Origin: Adiantum capillus-veneris
Lineage: Eukaryota; Streptophyta; Polypodiopsida; Polypodiales; Pteridaceae
Direction of reading: 5' to 3'
Assembly (NCBI GenBank): GCA_014529385.2
Contig: CM043963.1
Coordinates: 66,169,895-66,233,894, forward strand
DNA length: 64,000 nucleotides
The first letter of the stretch is position 1, and each line of letters begins with the position of its first letter. Under the pieces are notes generated by a model, which ran no database searches, was not told where the DNA came from, and saw nothing but the letters and a program-made list of their open reading frames with translations. Position numbers and translations under genes: made by a program. This document shows positions 35,145-47,702 of this stretch, piece after piece.

Positions 35145-35920
35145 TGTTAGGAAGTAAGACGTAGCTAAATAGATTTTTGAGTAGATTACTTAATGGAGAG
35201 AGATAGATTTCACACACAAGAGATTATATAGTAGAGAGAGAGAGAGAGGGAGAGAGAGTATACACGATATACGTGGTTCACCCAATGTGGGCTACGTCCA
35301 CGGGAAAGCAGCCACTCAATGGCTTTAGCACTTCAAAAGAAGAAGTAGTTTACAAAGGGATTAAATTCTTAATGGAGCTCCCGCCTTGCTTCACTCTCAC
35401 CACCTCACACTCACCTTGTTGCATCAACTTCACACTATAAAATGTGTGTAGAAATGGCCTCCTTTCATAGGCCAAAAGGGCTTCCCTCTCTTATGAGAGG
35501 CAGCCATGTGTAACCGCCCTTGTGCGAATAAGTCCAAATCGGACCCTCCAATCCGCCCATGTATGGCCGCCCTTGAGAAGAAAAGTCCGCTTTTGAATTT
35601 GGCCACCGGCCACCGGCCATTGACTTCTGACCACCGGCCACTGGCCATTGACTACCGGCCACCGGCCAACCGACCGGTTATTTTCCGACCACTTTCAGGC
35701 CGCCGTTCAGCCATAATATTCCGGCGAGGAAAAAAAAAGTCTCGGGGGCTTCCACCCCCAAGGCCCCTAAAGTTGCCCCTGATTCTTGGCCGTGAAAATT
35801 TTGGTTTTCGGTGAGTGATTTTCCTTCACGCACAATGGCTTCTCCTCATAATGGGGGCCTTACAAATGTGCACTTTTACCACAAAAAATTACAAGGGTAA
35901 ATCAGGCTCCATACTTAACA
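35145..35920 (-). repeat. Copia 5' LTR (776 bp)
   Basis: Starts TGTTAGGAAG and ends ATACTTAACA. Contains a short GA-rich patch at about 35,235 and CCGGCCA-type minisatellite words at 35,600-35,680. Confidence 0.9.
35600..35690. repeat. CACCGGCCA minisatellite words
   Basis: Several copies of CCACCGGCCA[CT]TGGCCATTGACT-like units in the Copia 5' LTR. Confidence 0.7.
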
Positions 35921-36166
35921 CACTTGGAGTTTGCCATTCTTTTTGGGTACAACAACAATTGGATATACCCAATCACTGTGTTCTATCTCATAGATAAACT
36001 TTGCGTCTTTCAGTTTATCAATTTCTTCCTTGATACGCTTAGCAAAGGTATCATTGTACATGTATGGCCTTTGTCTGCTAGGTTTTGCATCACGTTTTAA
36101 AGGTATAGTATGCTGACATATTGTCGGATCTACTCCCTTTAAATTCTTGTAAGACCATGCAAACAC
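35921..36166 (-). pseudogene. G3 reverse transcriptase, proximal part
   Basis: Encodes FAWSYKNLKGVDPTICQHTI, SRQRPYMYNDTFAKRI, KEEIDKLKDAKFIYEIEHSD and PIVVVPKKNGKLQV, then meets the Copia LTR. It continues at 30,994 with TIRDYYPLL. Gypsy RT of the Athila/Tat side by motif style. Confidence 0.85.
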
Positions 36167-37560
36167 ATCCTTATATTCCTGAAGAAGGCGGAGAAGCTCC
36201 TCTTCCTCATCTCGGCTCAGGTCAGTGGCTATATAGACTGGTTGCGGTTTCTCTCTAGGTTGTGCTAGGTCTACTTTCCTTGCATCTTCTGGCCATCATA
36301 AAACTCTTTCTCCCGTCGCTCTCTTCTAGGCTGTGTCAGCACTATCGTCCAGTCTTGAATAGGGAACTTTTTGTAATGGGATGGTACAATCCTATGGTTT
36401 TGGCTATTGTCTTTCTCATCCTCTGTTGTCAGCTGTGGTTGTCCATACTTCCCTAAGAGTAAAGTTTCGTCAATTTTCATCAATTTTGGTTCTTCTAATT
36501 TTGATTCTGTTTCCATTCTTTTGGATTTAGTTTCTGCCCTCAACTTCTGAGTTCGTTTCTTTACATCACTAGGACCGTCTGTTGTCCCTAGGACTATTTG
36601 TTGTCCTAGGGTTTAGATCTTAAGAGAACTGAGCTGATTTTCATTTTTATGCACTCTTTTTCCTTTACCAAAGATAATAATTCCATTCTATTTTTTATGT
36701 TTGGCATTGGGTTATTTGATGGTGGTAACACCTTCTAATTCACCCAAGAGTGTGGTATTTCCATCTTCCCCTTCACAGTATTCTCCTACCTTGTTTAAAG
36801 GCATTGGTTGCATGTTTACTTGAGGTTTCTCTAATTTCTTGATTCCTTCCTACATTCGTGAATTCGGATCCCTTACTCTAAAATTTTCAAGACATTTTCC
36901 TACCATATTTCACATATTAGGTCTTAATCTAAGAAGCTCTGGTAGAGTAATGATACGAGTTACTGGAGTTGATAAGAGTGTTATCAACCCCTGGGAGTAC
37001 ATGTCCTTCCTTGTAGCTAGTTGTTGTGATGGTACAACTTTCACATCTGACTTTGCTTCATACTCTCCCATATATGAGGGTAACATTTTCGGAGATACAG
37101 GTTGGCTATCCCAAGATTTCACAGATCCCTTGTCTCCCCAATAAGAGTGCATCTCAAGGTTTGCTTAAGGTCCTGCCTCAATTTCTTCAATAGGAGGAAG
37201 GAAGTCATCTTCTCCCATACTGGTTTTGTTAACCCTTTGGCTTAGTTCATTAGCTTCATTGGCTTCCCTTATCTGTCTCCAAAGATCATTTAAGCCCTTG
37301 TCACTTTTATACAATTCAGATGTGATAGATTGGAAACTTTCTGATGTTGAGTCTGTTGTGTTCAACACTATCCCTTCTTTCTCTATTGAATGTTCAGGTT
37401 TTGATTCAATTTTTGGACTAACAGCTGATTGTTCTGATTTGTGTGTTGGAGGGTTTCTGGGCATTGGTACTGGAAGTTCTACCTTCTCCACATGTTTCCT
37501 TGAAGTTGGTTCTAGTAAGATTTGCGCAATTTGGATCATCTTTTGACACATTTCTAGTCT
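36167..37560 (-). pseudogene. G3 linker/protease region, decayed
   Basis: Minus-strand coding remnants with stops: a charged segment at 36,543-36,271, SQQLATRKDMYSQGLITLLS at 37,152-36,910 followed by ITLPELLRLRPNM, and an acidic segment at 37,551-37,165. I see no clear DSG/DTG protease site. Placement between gag and RT is the main evidence. Confidence 0.45.
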
Positions 37561-39571
37561 CTATTTTTCTAACTTAGCATAGGGATATGTCATCCATATT
37601 TGTTCCTGAGTTTGGTCGATTTTAAGCCTTGAGTCGTATGCTTTCAAGAGTGCATCTAGATGTTTGTTTACTTTCTCTACTAGCACATATCCGCTTGATC
37701 CCGCACTTTTGGATTTCATTTTCTTCTCAAGCTCTATGTCTGTTGGTGTTTCTGGTTTTTAAAGTGCTCATCTTTCAAGTTTTTCTAGTCTGTCTTTGGT
37801 TCGTTGTAATTCTTTTGTTATGACATTTTGTTCTCTTTCTGTCCTCACTTCTACCCGTGCTTTTCTAGCTTTCCATGTGTTTCGTTGGCTTTTTTGTTCA
37901 ATGCTAGTTGTTTTACGTCATGGTTCTTCATTTTCAAGTCTCCCTTTCTCTTTTTGATCCCAAGCTCGTGTGATGACCTGTATAGGTATTATTGTTTCAT
38001 TTTCACAACCACTGCTTGAAGGGATAGCCTCCAAAATGTTTATGGTTGCTTTGACCGCTTTGTTTGGATTTTTTTGACAATCGGCAATCAAATAAGTGAT
38101 GCCCCAGTATGGACAATACGCATTGACTCGGATAATTTTTGTATGAGGACAGTCTTTCATAAGATGATCGCCTCCACATTTATAGCATGGTCCCAATGGT
38201 TGTTTTGGAGCTCCTTGACACCCCTATGTTGGTAAGCATGTCATGGTCCATTGGAACCTCCGTTGGCAATAAACAACAATGTTCTTTTGTGCAAACTATA
38301 TCTACTTTCTCTTACAGCCTGTGCCGCTATTGGCGGTCCAACATTGCCAATCATGCTCCAATGTTCAGGCACTCTCGACTCTTCTGGTGGGTAGTATGTT
38401 GGGCAGGCCATTCTTTCACTTGGCTCTTTGTAATAAACAAGGATAGGCACTAAGGCTTGTTCCTCTAGTTCTTCCACAGCAGGCATGTATCTCACACCTA
38501 TTGGTCTTGTCCCTGGGAATGGTGGTTGTTGCCCCTGTGGTCATTTGATCCCAACTGGTCCTGGAATATTCCCTGTAGTATATCTAGGTACAGGTGGCAC
38601 TTGAGGTGGTTCTACTTGTGGTTGGGGAACATATTGTCATTCTCTCACATAGTAGCATGATTCCTCAATAACTTGATTTGTCCATTTCTGTACAATGGCG
38701 TACCACTTTAATGGCTTAGCCTGTGGCTTGGCAAATGGGCTAATCCTCTTTAGCACCTCCTCTATCGATCGCTCTTGATTTACTCCTGGTTCATTTTGTT
38801 GTACTGTCTTTTCAAACTTTGACCCACTTTGTTGAGATGATGAATGATCATCTCTGTCTCTTAGATCTCCATCTCTGTAGATCTCACAGTTATCTACTAG
38901 GAACAAAGCCTCTTTGGTTAACTCATTTAGAGTGGGGCTTTTCTTCATATGCAGATCCTTTTGAAGGTTTTCATTTCTCAATCCTTGGATAAATATCAAC
39001 ATCAGTCTAGATTGAGTAGGTAGTTCTTCCATTGGGTTGAACTTTACGTATCATTTCAGCCATAGGGCTGCCTTCCTAACAGATTCTCCCTTTTTCTGTT
39101 TAAACTTGTGGATTTGAGAGACGGTATTGTGGGCTATCCCTCTTTGAGATAATTCCTCCACAAACTCATCAAAAACTTCTTGGATGTCCCAAAATCTCGT
39201 CTTTCAATAGAATCAAACCAGGTGGCGGCAATACATATGATTTTTCGTCCCCTTTCATCAGCATGTACCAAAGCCCCATGGGCATTTTGTCCTTCTAAGT
39301 AAAGGGTTGTAAACCTTAATGTCCGAGGAGGGTTTCTAGAGGTGCTTTCTCATTCTCCTTGGATTTGTTGGTTAATCGCGGTGTTCCGGTCTGCCATGAG
39401 ATAAAAGGATTGTTCAGAGGAGGTGTGGGTTCCACTACCGTCTTCTATCATTGGTGCTAGTGGATTTATTCTAGCTTGGGTCACACTCTCCTCCATAGAC
39501 ACTATGCTGACCTGATCTCCTTGTGATTTTTGGTCTCTTTGGAGGTTTCTTCCTGATCTCAAATACATCAA
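37561..39571 (-). pseudogene. gag: G3 gag, decayed
   Basis: The start MMYLRSGRNLQRDQ at 39,571 resembles gag N-termini. Later come ETPSRNPPRTLRF-like residues, LMLIFIQGLRNENLQKDL (39,000) and a CX2CX4HX4C knuckle CYKCGGDHLMKDC near 38,170 with a second, partial one (YCPYWGITYLIADC). Many stops and frame changes. The tail is low-complexity. Confidence 0.65.
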
Positions 39572-40633
39572 TGCCTTAACACACCACTACAAATCCAAAC
39601 CTTTTACCTTCAAAGTTCGCTCTGTCGTGTCTTACTCTCGCTATTTCAGCTCTCCAAGTGGTTGATTGATTGCACTTCCGATTGGCCTGGACTTGCTGGA
39701 CCTTGTTGTTGGCTATCTGTACAAAACTTTAGACTCTGCAAATCTTTGTCAATAGTGGTTCTCCTTCTAGTAACATTCAGTATTGATTAGGAAGAGCATG
39801 CAAGTATTTCCCGTCCAAAGATTCTTTTGGAAGGTTTGGTTCTTCGTATATGTTATTCTCACTAAATTAACTAGTAAAATGTGTTGTCAGAGTCAAGTGA
39901 AATACCTGGCAGTCTCAATTTACTAATTTTGGCTCTTAGACTTTATACGTGTATAAAGTCTATTTGAAAAAAACGGTAATATTTCTTCACCAGATGTTCT
40001 CTACCATTCATGTAACTCTAAAAAACTTTCAAAATGACAACTGGGACCACTTTAGTGTAAGTTACAATTTGATGCTGATTGATTTTGGATCCTTTTTCTT
40101 TTCTTTGTCACTTACAGGCTCAAGTGCTTTCCAATTTGAATGTAATCTTGGCTATTGGCTTCTAAGGTCCCTTAGAATGCAAGGATATGCCCCAGTTTAG
40201 CTTTGGAAGTTAATAGGGCCAAAAAGACATTATACGCGTATAAAATCTTTTTGACTAGATTGACTAAATTTTGTAGGTTTGTGCTTATAGTTGTGTGCTC
40301 ATACTCCCTGCATGGTTTGAAGTTCAAAATAATGGTCAATAACATCAAAAACACATTATACGTGTAGCCAATTGACATGAAACTTGCTCCAGAGGTAGCC
40401 CAAGACTCGGGGGCTTCACGTATATTCTCTGACTTGAGTTTCGGATGAAGTTTGTTCAAGTTGTGGCCAAAAAGGGTGTGTAGAATGTTTGCATTGTTTC
40501 CTGGTCTTTTTAAGCTCAGATTTGGTCCAAATGCAATAAAATTTAAGCTATGGACTTCCCCAAGGCTTTAGGAAACTTTGGGCATATACCTTTGTACCAT
40601 TTGAGTCCATTTTGGGCAAAAGACTTTATACGT
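39572..40633. repeat. G3 leader/LTR-like region with spaced palindromes
   Basis: Non-coding. Contains an exact palindrome with 10-bp arms GACTTTATAC/GTATAAAGTC at 39,939-39,960. Diverged copies lie near 40,225 and 40,353, and a half copy at 40,622-40,633 that G4 interrupts. It continues beyond G4 at 63,475. Confidence 0.55.
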
Positions 40634-41805
40634 TGTTAGCATGCAAGCAAGAAGGAAAATGAGAACCTCTATAGCCTTGCACACACCACACCGTCGGAAG
40701 GAAACACCATAAAGCTGCGAAAACACCTATGTCAAACACTTGTAAAGTCAGGCGGGAAACAGGCCTAGCCCGAACCATGACTAAAATTTTTGAAAACCAA
40801 GACCATAAAGATGAAGCTCGTGTTGTGTAGACCTCTGTAGAGTATCCATATGATTGATTCCGACAACTGATGAGAGAGTTACAAGCTTTTGAAGTTGGGG
40901 TCTCTCTCAAAAACTCCAAAAAAGCTAGTTTCTGTAAGCCAAAAAGGTGTGCAGGGAATTGTAGCTATTAAAAAGGGGCTCTTATCCCAAGGAATTTTCT
41001 CTCCTCTCTTAGCCGACAAGGTTCTCTCTTTGGTCACCTTTTAATTGGTCCATTTTGAGCTTAATTTGGGTAGAAAATGGCATGTCGACCACTTTTTGAC
41101 CAAGGAAAGTGGGGAAAGGAAGTGTCCAGAGGACCAAAAAGAAACTCAGGCGCCTGTCCTACTGGTGGGAACCCATAATGGACACCCTTTCCTCCCCCAA
41201 ATTCCACGAGCCCTCATGGGCTAGGCAAGTGAGCTCCATTTGCTCCTTTGATACAACCTTAGGGGGTACTCACTTCCCCCCTTATACCCTCCAATTCCCA
41301 CTTTCTCCCCCCATGAGGGATTACTCCATTTTCCACTTGGCACCATCCTCCCATCTCCCCACTTAAGCATGGAAATTTCTTGTTTTGCTTCCCACACCAA
41401 GAAATCTCGCTCGGAGCTTATCACTTTGGCTATTTCCAAAAATCCTTGGCCACATCTTTTCTAATTAAATATATCAAATCAGTCCCACTTGCCTTTCCTC
41501 ACATGCATCCGCGCCCACTTTCTAAGTAAGGAACCGCCCATTACAAATGCATGTAACTCATGATGTATGAGTCTGATTCACTGTCTATCAAGCACGACTA
41601 AAAACACTCATTGAAAACCAGCTTTTAGAAGTTTAACCAACCCAAAACTCTTGCAAATGACTAAGCAGAACCAAGCCTTTATAATGAATTTTACAAGAGC
41701 ACTCTGAAAACTCAAAGAATTATGTACATTTATGTAGTTGAGGCTAGTGAGCAAGCTTTTTAGCATGGATTAGTGACTTTATCTTCATCCAAAAAATGCA
41801 TGACA
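40634..41805 (-). repeat. G4 3' LTR (1,172 bp)
   Basis: Starts TGTTAGCATGC and ends GCATGACA. Clearly homologous to 62,239-63,474 but with many substitutions and short indels, so an older insertion than G1. Confidence 0.88.
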
Positions 41806-41831
41806 TAGCTTGCCAACCCCCCCTAACCTGC
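41806..41831 (-). other. G4 polypurine tract
   Basis: Minus strand GGTTAGGGGGGGTTGGCAAG followed by CTA and then the LTR TGTCATGC. Confidence 0.6.
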
Positions 41832-41974
41832 TTGATCATTCATGACAAGCAGAGGTGTCTAGGGTGAACAACTGCTACATTTCATCCCCAGAAACCTCAT
41901 CCACATTTTCAAATGTCTCCACGTGGTCTCCTTCTATTGATAGCATTTCATTAGTCACAATTTTCATCAAACGT

Positions 41975-42376
41975 GCCAGATATTTCTTCAATCTATACCA
42001 TTGACACGATATTTATGTTGTGCACCATTTAAGTCTGCCAAGTGATATGGACCATTTTCAAATTTGTTTACAACAGTAAAAGGACCTTCCCATTTCATTT
42101 GAAACTTCTTCTGAAAGGTATTGTCCAACTTACTATTGTATCACAACACCAAATCACCCTTTTCAATTTTCTTATCCTCTATGCATTCATTGGCTTTTAG
42201 CTGAGCCTTTCTTGACACGTCCTCATAGTAACTCAAAGCTAAAACTCTATCCAATTGCAAGCATTGTAAATCCAATAACCTTTTCTGCCATGCATTTGTT
42301 TGCTCTTCATCTTCCAATGACAACAATTTGAGACCAAGAATTTCAACTTCAATTGGCAATAAAGCTTCCTTGCCAT
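41975..42376 (-). pseudogene. G4 integrase C-terminus
   Basis: Continues the integrase interrupted at 45,072: KEALLPIEVEILGLKLLSLE, then KKIEKGDLVL, a stop, and FQMKWEGPFTVVNKF (GPY/F-like motif), ending near YRVNG. It is separated from the core only by the solo LTR. Confidence 0.85.
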
Positions 42377-43398
42377 TGAGGCGGTCCGGGGCGGGCAACA
42401 AGAGAGGCGACCTCTAAACACCCCTCAAGGCTCCCGTGCTGCTCAATTGGGGCTGGGGCAACCACAAGCACAACACAACAACAAACCCACAGCCAAACCC
42501 AAACAAGATAGGGGCACCACCTAGTTATGGTATGCGAACTAGGACGCAAGAGAGATTTTGGCACAACCAAGAAGATGCACCACACAACACACACAAGCAA
42601 CCTCACACCAAGACACACACAAAATGGACCAGAGAGAGCTAGAGCAAAGGGAAGAGAGAGAGAGAAAAGGATCTTGCGTAAGACCTTATTTGTGACTTGC
42701 AAATGGAGAAGGTTCGTTATGATGCTATCGTAGAACTTGTACAAAACTCACTCAATGCTTAGTGATTGCTAAACATTGCCAAAACACACACACACACTGT
42801 CTTAGGGTGTGGGAGACCTCTCACCACAATACCCTCTTACAATGGACACAAAATTGGCAATGAAAAACACACTAAAACACTTCCTAAAATCAAGATCAAC
42901 CGATAAAAACTCAAAATACACAAGTCACCTTGAATTCACCAAACCGTATTGCACAAATAGAAGGACGAAGATTTGAACGTCGAATCACGCCTTTGATGCA
43001 CCAAACCTCAATTTATTGATGATGAAGAAGCATATACAATAGTGGTTTTGAGATTTGTGGAACTCACGCTCTCTCACTTGCAATGTGTAGCTTGAAGGCT
43101 TCTCTCACACCAAGAGTGAAGCTCACAAGTGGTTGCTACACCTAAGTCTCTCCTCACGCATAGAGTGTTGGGGTGCTATGTGAGATATTGGAGGTTGTTT
43201 TACAAGAAGGAGAGGGGTCTATTTATAGGTTGGAGACCCCTCATAAAGATTATTGGAAATCCTAATTTACAAGCTAACAAATCCGGATTATGATTTTTTG
43301 AATATCAAAACATTGCGGGCCTTCTTTGTCTGCTTGAGTCATGGGTGTGGGCTCAAAAGAAAGCATTATTGATGATAGATAAGGTGAAAGTAAGTAAG

Positions 43399-43455
<57 letters not shown>

Positions 43456-45071
43456 TTACTATACACATGTCTTGAGGTGAGGTGTCTTTTATGGTTAGGT
43501 CAATGCTATTTTGTGTTAGTATGTTAGTCGTTAGTAATCATTAGAAAGTTAATGTTACATTTACAATGGGTAGAGTGAGTTGATTTGATGAAGGAAGAGG
43601 GGTGAATTAAAAGAGAATCATTGAGATGGTGAAGCTTTGAAGAAGCTTGAACTCACCCTTGTGTAGATTGTGGAAAAAATGACCGCTGGTCTTCTTCTTC
43701 TTCTTCGCTTCTTTACGCCGCCGCCACGGTTGACCACCACGATGAAAAGAGGATTTGTTGATGAAAAATCCTCAATTTGCAGAAGTTATCATGGTTAAGA
43801 TGCTGAATTTTAGATATTTTAGGAGAGGTAAATGAAATTGTAACATAGAAGCAATAGAGAGAGACATGGAGAGGGTGTATGTATGTAGAGGTTCATAAAA
43901 GAACTATAGGGATGAGAGAGAAGGGTAATGGTGAAGAGGGTGGGAGAAGCCATGGAAATTGCAGGTTTGAGTGAGGGAAGGAGAGGGAGGGATGTGTAAG
44001 AGTGAGTAGGTGTGTGGAAGGGTGAGAGAAGACTAAGGGCTACTTGTGAGAAAAGTGGGCAGACTAGGGTCCACTCAAAAAATCATAGCTCACCGCTAGT
44101 AGCTCCAAAAATCATGAAAAACTTTGAGGTGATTATTCAGAGCGTGGGCTACATTTTCTCTTTTGACCACCGCTCCAAATTCGGAGTGGAGATAGGTGCC
44201 AAAATTTTCACCAAAAAGCCTGTTTTTTATGCCTGCAAAAGTCTTTTAGTGGCCCCCTCCTTTGTTGAATTTGTACAATGCATCCAAGAGTGAGCCCCTC
44301 CTTTGTCATATTATAATACAAAGCATTCAAGTTGCCCTTGACCCATGAATGGAGGAGGATTATTGGTGAAATAAGAAATATATACATGGTGGGACTGATG
44401 TATGGAATATTCATGGACTTTAGCTCAATGAGCACATGGTGTTAGAATAATGAGTAAAAATAATAATAAAAATATGGAGGAGTTATGGATATGGAAAGAT
44501 ATTGGAATCATATGATATGGTCCCTCCTTGGATTATTTTGGGTGAAAGAGGAAAAGGTATGCAAGTAAATAATATAATAAAAGTAACCAATGAGTAGAAA
44601 TCAATTTTTTGTTTTCACGAGGGTGAGGGTGAAAATGTGGGAGTGATTTGTATAAAGGAAAAATATGAGGTTAGAGTATGTACATATTGGCAAAAAATAT
44701 AATTATGGTGTAAGAGGATGAAAGAAGGTGTACATAGGTTTAATAAAACACACACCTAAGTAGAAATATTTAAATATAATACCAAAATAATTATAAAAAA
44801 TCCCTATATTTAGGCCATATATACAATGAAATATTTACACACAAAGAGGCCATAATATACTTTTATTTTTTTATTTTTTTTATTTTTTTTTGGCTCACCT
44901 AGCCCAGTGACTAGCTAGCTGAGGGTTTTTTAAGAAGATATGGGAAAAGCCCCCTAACTCACACACGCCTATTTACAATGAAATGGTAGGGATAGCCATA
45001 GTGTTTGGGTGATTTTGGAAGGGTGAGGTAGCTTACTATGGCAATTATGGAGAGCCGAAAAACGGCTATCA
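42377..45071 (-). mobile_element. Solo LTR of the G2 family
   Basis: 2,695 bp running on the minus strand from TGATAGCCG to CGGACCGCCTCA, matching 22,995-25,617. Flanked by the 4-bp direct repeat CCAT (42,373-42,376 and 45,072-45,075). No internal sequence remains, as expected after LTR-LTR recombination. GA microsatellite at 43,398-43,453. TATA box TATAAATA on the minus strand at 43,221-43,228. Confidence 0.92.
43398..43453. repeat. (GA)n microsatellite in solo LTR
   Basis: GA run at the place of the CT run of the G2 LTR. Confidence 0.96.
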
Positions 45072-45827
45072 CCATAAACCAAGTGGTAAGGGGAAAATCT
45101 TGTGCTCGTTTTGATAGCAATTCTGTAGGCCCATAACGCACAAGGTAACTCTGAATCCCAAGTCTTCCCATGTGTTTGAGTCATCTTTGTCAAGATATTT
45201 ACCAACTCTCCATTGAACCTTTCATTAAGACCATTGCATTGTGGATAATAGGGAGAACTGTACCTATGCTGTATATTGAGCTTTTCGCATAAGAAATCAA
45301 ACTGCTCTCCTCTAAATCCTGGTCCTCTATCAGAAAGTAGCTCTAGTGGCACACCAAATTTACAAAATATGTACTCATAAAAAAATTTCCCCATCTCTTT
45401 ACTGGTAATCTGTTTGACAGCCTCGGCTTCTGCCCATCGTGACAAATAATCCATTGCTGTCAAGATGTAGACATTTCTTATGCTAGTAATAGGTAAGGGT
45501 CCAATGGCATCAAGACCCCATTTCACACGGTCATATGTAACCTTCTTGGAAGACCTTATGCAACATGATCTTCATAGCAAAATGGCCTCCACAAGATCCC
45601 TCATGATTTTCTTCCAGGATTTTGTAAATTTCCTCTTTCCAAGGCACACGACACAAAACTAAATCGCCTCCTTTCATGTAAATCACATCATCAAGCATTT
45701 TGTATTTCTTGGCTTTCCTTATCAACGCATACTTTTTAGAAGATGGCAAACCTTCAGGTAGAACACCTATCAATAGAAAATCCACTTCCTTTGATAGGAT
45801 TTCCCTCCCATGATATAAAAGGGGCAT
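45072..45827 (-). pseudogene. G4 integrase zinc finger and core
   Basis: The N-terminal finger is at about 45,640-45,530 (ENHEGSCGGHFAMKIMLHKV), and a small frame change follows. The core starts at 45,526: KWGLDAIGPLP (first Asp), ELLSDRGPGFRG (second Asp) and CNGLNERFNGEL (Glu). It ends SPYHLVYG at the solo LTR. All three acidic residues are present. Confidence 0.9.
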
Positions 45828-46230
45828 CTGCCTTTACCACAAACACACAAGTGATCATCTCTTGGGCAGCATCATGGGCTTCTTCATTTAGAGACCTCTC
45901 AATATGCTGCAAACTCCATGCTTCAAGATTTTTGAGCAACGCTTTCACTTTGATGCATAAATTTTTCAATTTAGGGTTCTTATTCTTCCATACTCCCAAC
46001 ACTTGCTTAACAACCAACAAAGAATCTCCTTTAATTTGCAAGCATCTAATTCCCAATTGTAAGCAAATATGCAAACCACCTTCAAGAGCCATGTATTCTG
46101 CTTCATTGTTACTTTTGGCATCAAGTTGCAGCCCTTGCTTCCTCATAAGCTTTCCTTGTGCATCATAAATAACAATGCCTTCTGAAGCAGCATCATGACT
46201 TCTTTGATAAGAACCATCAAAGGATAACAT
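45754..46230 (-). CDS. G4 second (archaeal-type) RNase H
   Basis: MLSFDGSYQRSHDAASEG carries the first Asp, KSNNEAEYMALEGGL the Glu and IKGDSLLVVKQVLGVWKNKN the second Asp, and HIERSLNEEAHDAAQEM the last site, where AHD replaces the usual AD. The extra RNase H between the retroviral-type one and integrase marks Tat-like Gypsy elements. This stretch has no stop, although the element around it is broken. Confidence 0.85.
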   Translation of the reverse strand: MLSFDGSYQRSHDAASEGIVIYDAQGKLMRKQGLQLDAKSNNEAEYMALEGGLHICLQLGIRCLQIKGDSLLVVKQVLGVWKNKNPKLKNLCIKVKALLKNLEAWSLQHIERSLNEEAHDAAQEMITCVFVVKADAPFISWEGNPIKGSGFSIDRCST

Positions 46231-46239
46231 TGAAGCATT

Positions 46240-46652
46240 AAGGATGGCAAGAGTCCCAACTTCCTTCTTTCACACCACCTATTCTTTAGCTAAAATCAGA
46301 GTATCTGTATAAGTGAGAAGATCTGCCAGGGTAGCCCAAGTACTTTCTTCCACCAAAAAAGTGAATTGAAACTCCTGAAGCTCAATAACCCATTATTGAA
46401 CACTTGTGGAAGCAATGAATAATTGGTGAGGAAGGTGAATGAATTTTGCAGCAAGTAGTGTCTGAATCGTCTGCAAGCATAAACCATATTGGCCATCACC
46501 AATTCAATTTCAAAAAATTTCTCTTTCATGAGGAGTCTTCACTCTGCTAGCATAATGAACAGGCTTCATATACTGAGATTCCTTCCCCCTTTTCAATAAC
46601 ATAGCCTCGACAGCATCATCTCTCACTGATGGGTTAACATTAAAGGCTGAAA
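46240..46652 (-). pseudogene. G4 first RNase H, distal half
   Basis: Encodes FNVNPSVRDDAVEAMLLKRG, KPVHYASRVKTPHEREIFEI and ACRRFRHYLLQNSFTFLTNY, the usual RT-linked RNase H order. Broken by stops near 46,510 and 46,296. The proximal half lies at 58,891 and above, across T1. Confidence 0.85.
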
Positions 46653-46864
46653 GCATGCAATGGTGGTACAAAAAGGATTGTCCTTGACACAGCATGGGCT
46701 TGGTGGTTCATTTATGTATGAATTGGACCTTTTAATTGGAAATGGAGACAGGCCATATATTTCTTTGTTTTTAGACGTTTCACTATTTGGAGGAGCCACT
46801 CCAAGAGAGGAGGTGGGGGGGAGAGGGCTGGGCCCACATTATGGTTATTGGCTTTCACGACACC

Positions 46865-46865
<1 letters not shown>

Positions 46866-46935
<70 letters not shown>
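46866..46935. repeat. (CT)n microsatellite
   Basis: About 35 CT units in the T1 left arm. Confidence 0.97.
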
Positions 46936-46936
<1 letters not shown>

Positions 46937-47486
46937 ACACACGGTTGTGTTGCTCCTATGCACCTTCCGTGCTCCATAGCCAGTGAACTTGGGTTTCTCT
47001 CTCGTTATCTCTCTTTCTCTGGGCGGGCGCAGAAAGGGCGGTGGAAATTCGCCCAGCCCTGCTTTCTTCCACCGGCCCTTCTGTTCAGAGGACACGGAAG
47101 GGGAGCACCTTTGTGAGCTTGCACACGTGCAAAGGCACCACTCGATTGGTTGGGGTAGCGGAGAGGACGACGTGGATGCCTTTGCAGGGTGGAAGAAGAT
47201 CTCTTCCAAGGGGGAAGGGGGGTCGACAATGGCATTGAGGGCCCGAAAGAAGCAGGAGTTCTCCAGCAGCCTATCATTTTCTTGCATGTCAGACGAATGC
47301 CCCTTTTCTCTCTTCTTCCACCAGCCTTTGTGAACATGGCCTCTCTCTCTCTCTCCACCAACAAGTTGAGCCCTGGTTTGAATTGACCAGCAGCCGCTGC
47401 ATCTCTTTCTCTCTCTCTCTCACACTCTGTGCATCAAAAAGATGCACACAAAACCCTGGTTTTAACTGATGTTTATTGACCACTGC

Positions 47487-47702
<216 letters not shown>

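Larger units (their letters stand above)
30995..35920 (-). mobile_element. Copia LTR retrotransposon inserted in G3
   Basis: The right LTR (35,145-35,920) is complete. The left one (30,995-31,159) keeps only the last 165 bp on the plus strand. PBS for initiator tRNA-Met and a PPT are present. Gag, protease, integrase, RT and RNase H are in Copia order on the minus strand. G3 RT sequence continues on both sides. Confidence 0.93.

Noticed and set aside
46787-47333. Protein-coding exon in the T1 left arm
   Set aside because: Three overlapping frames compete, none with a domain or a clear splice junction to the 47,969 segment. Kept only as a note.
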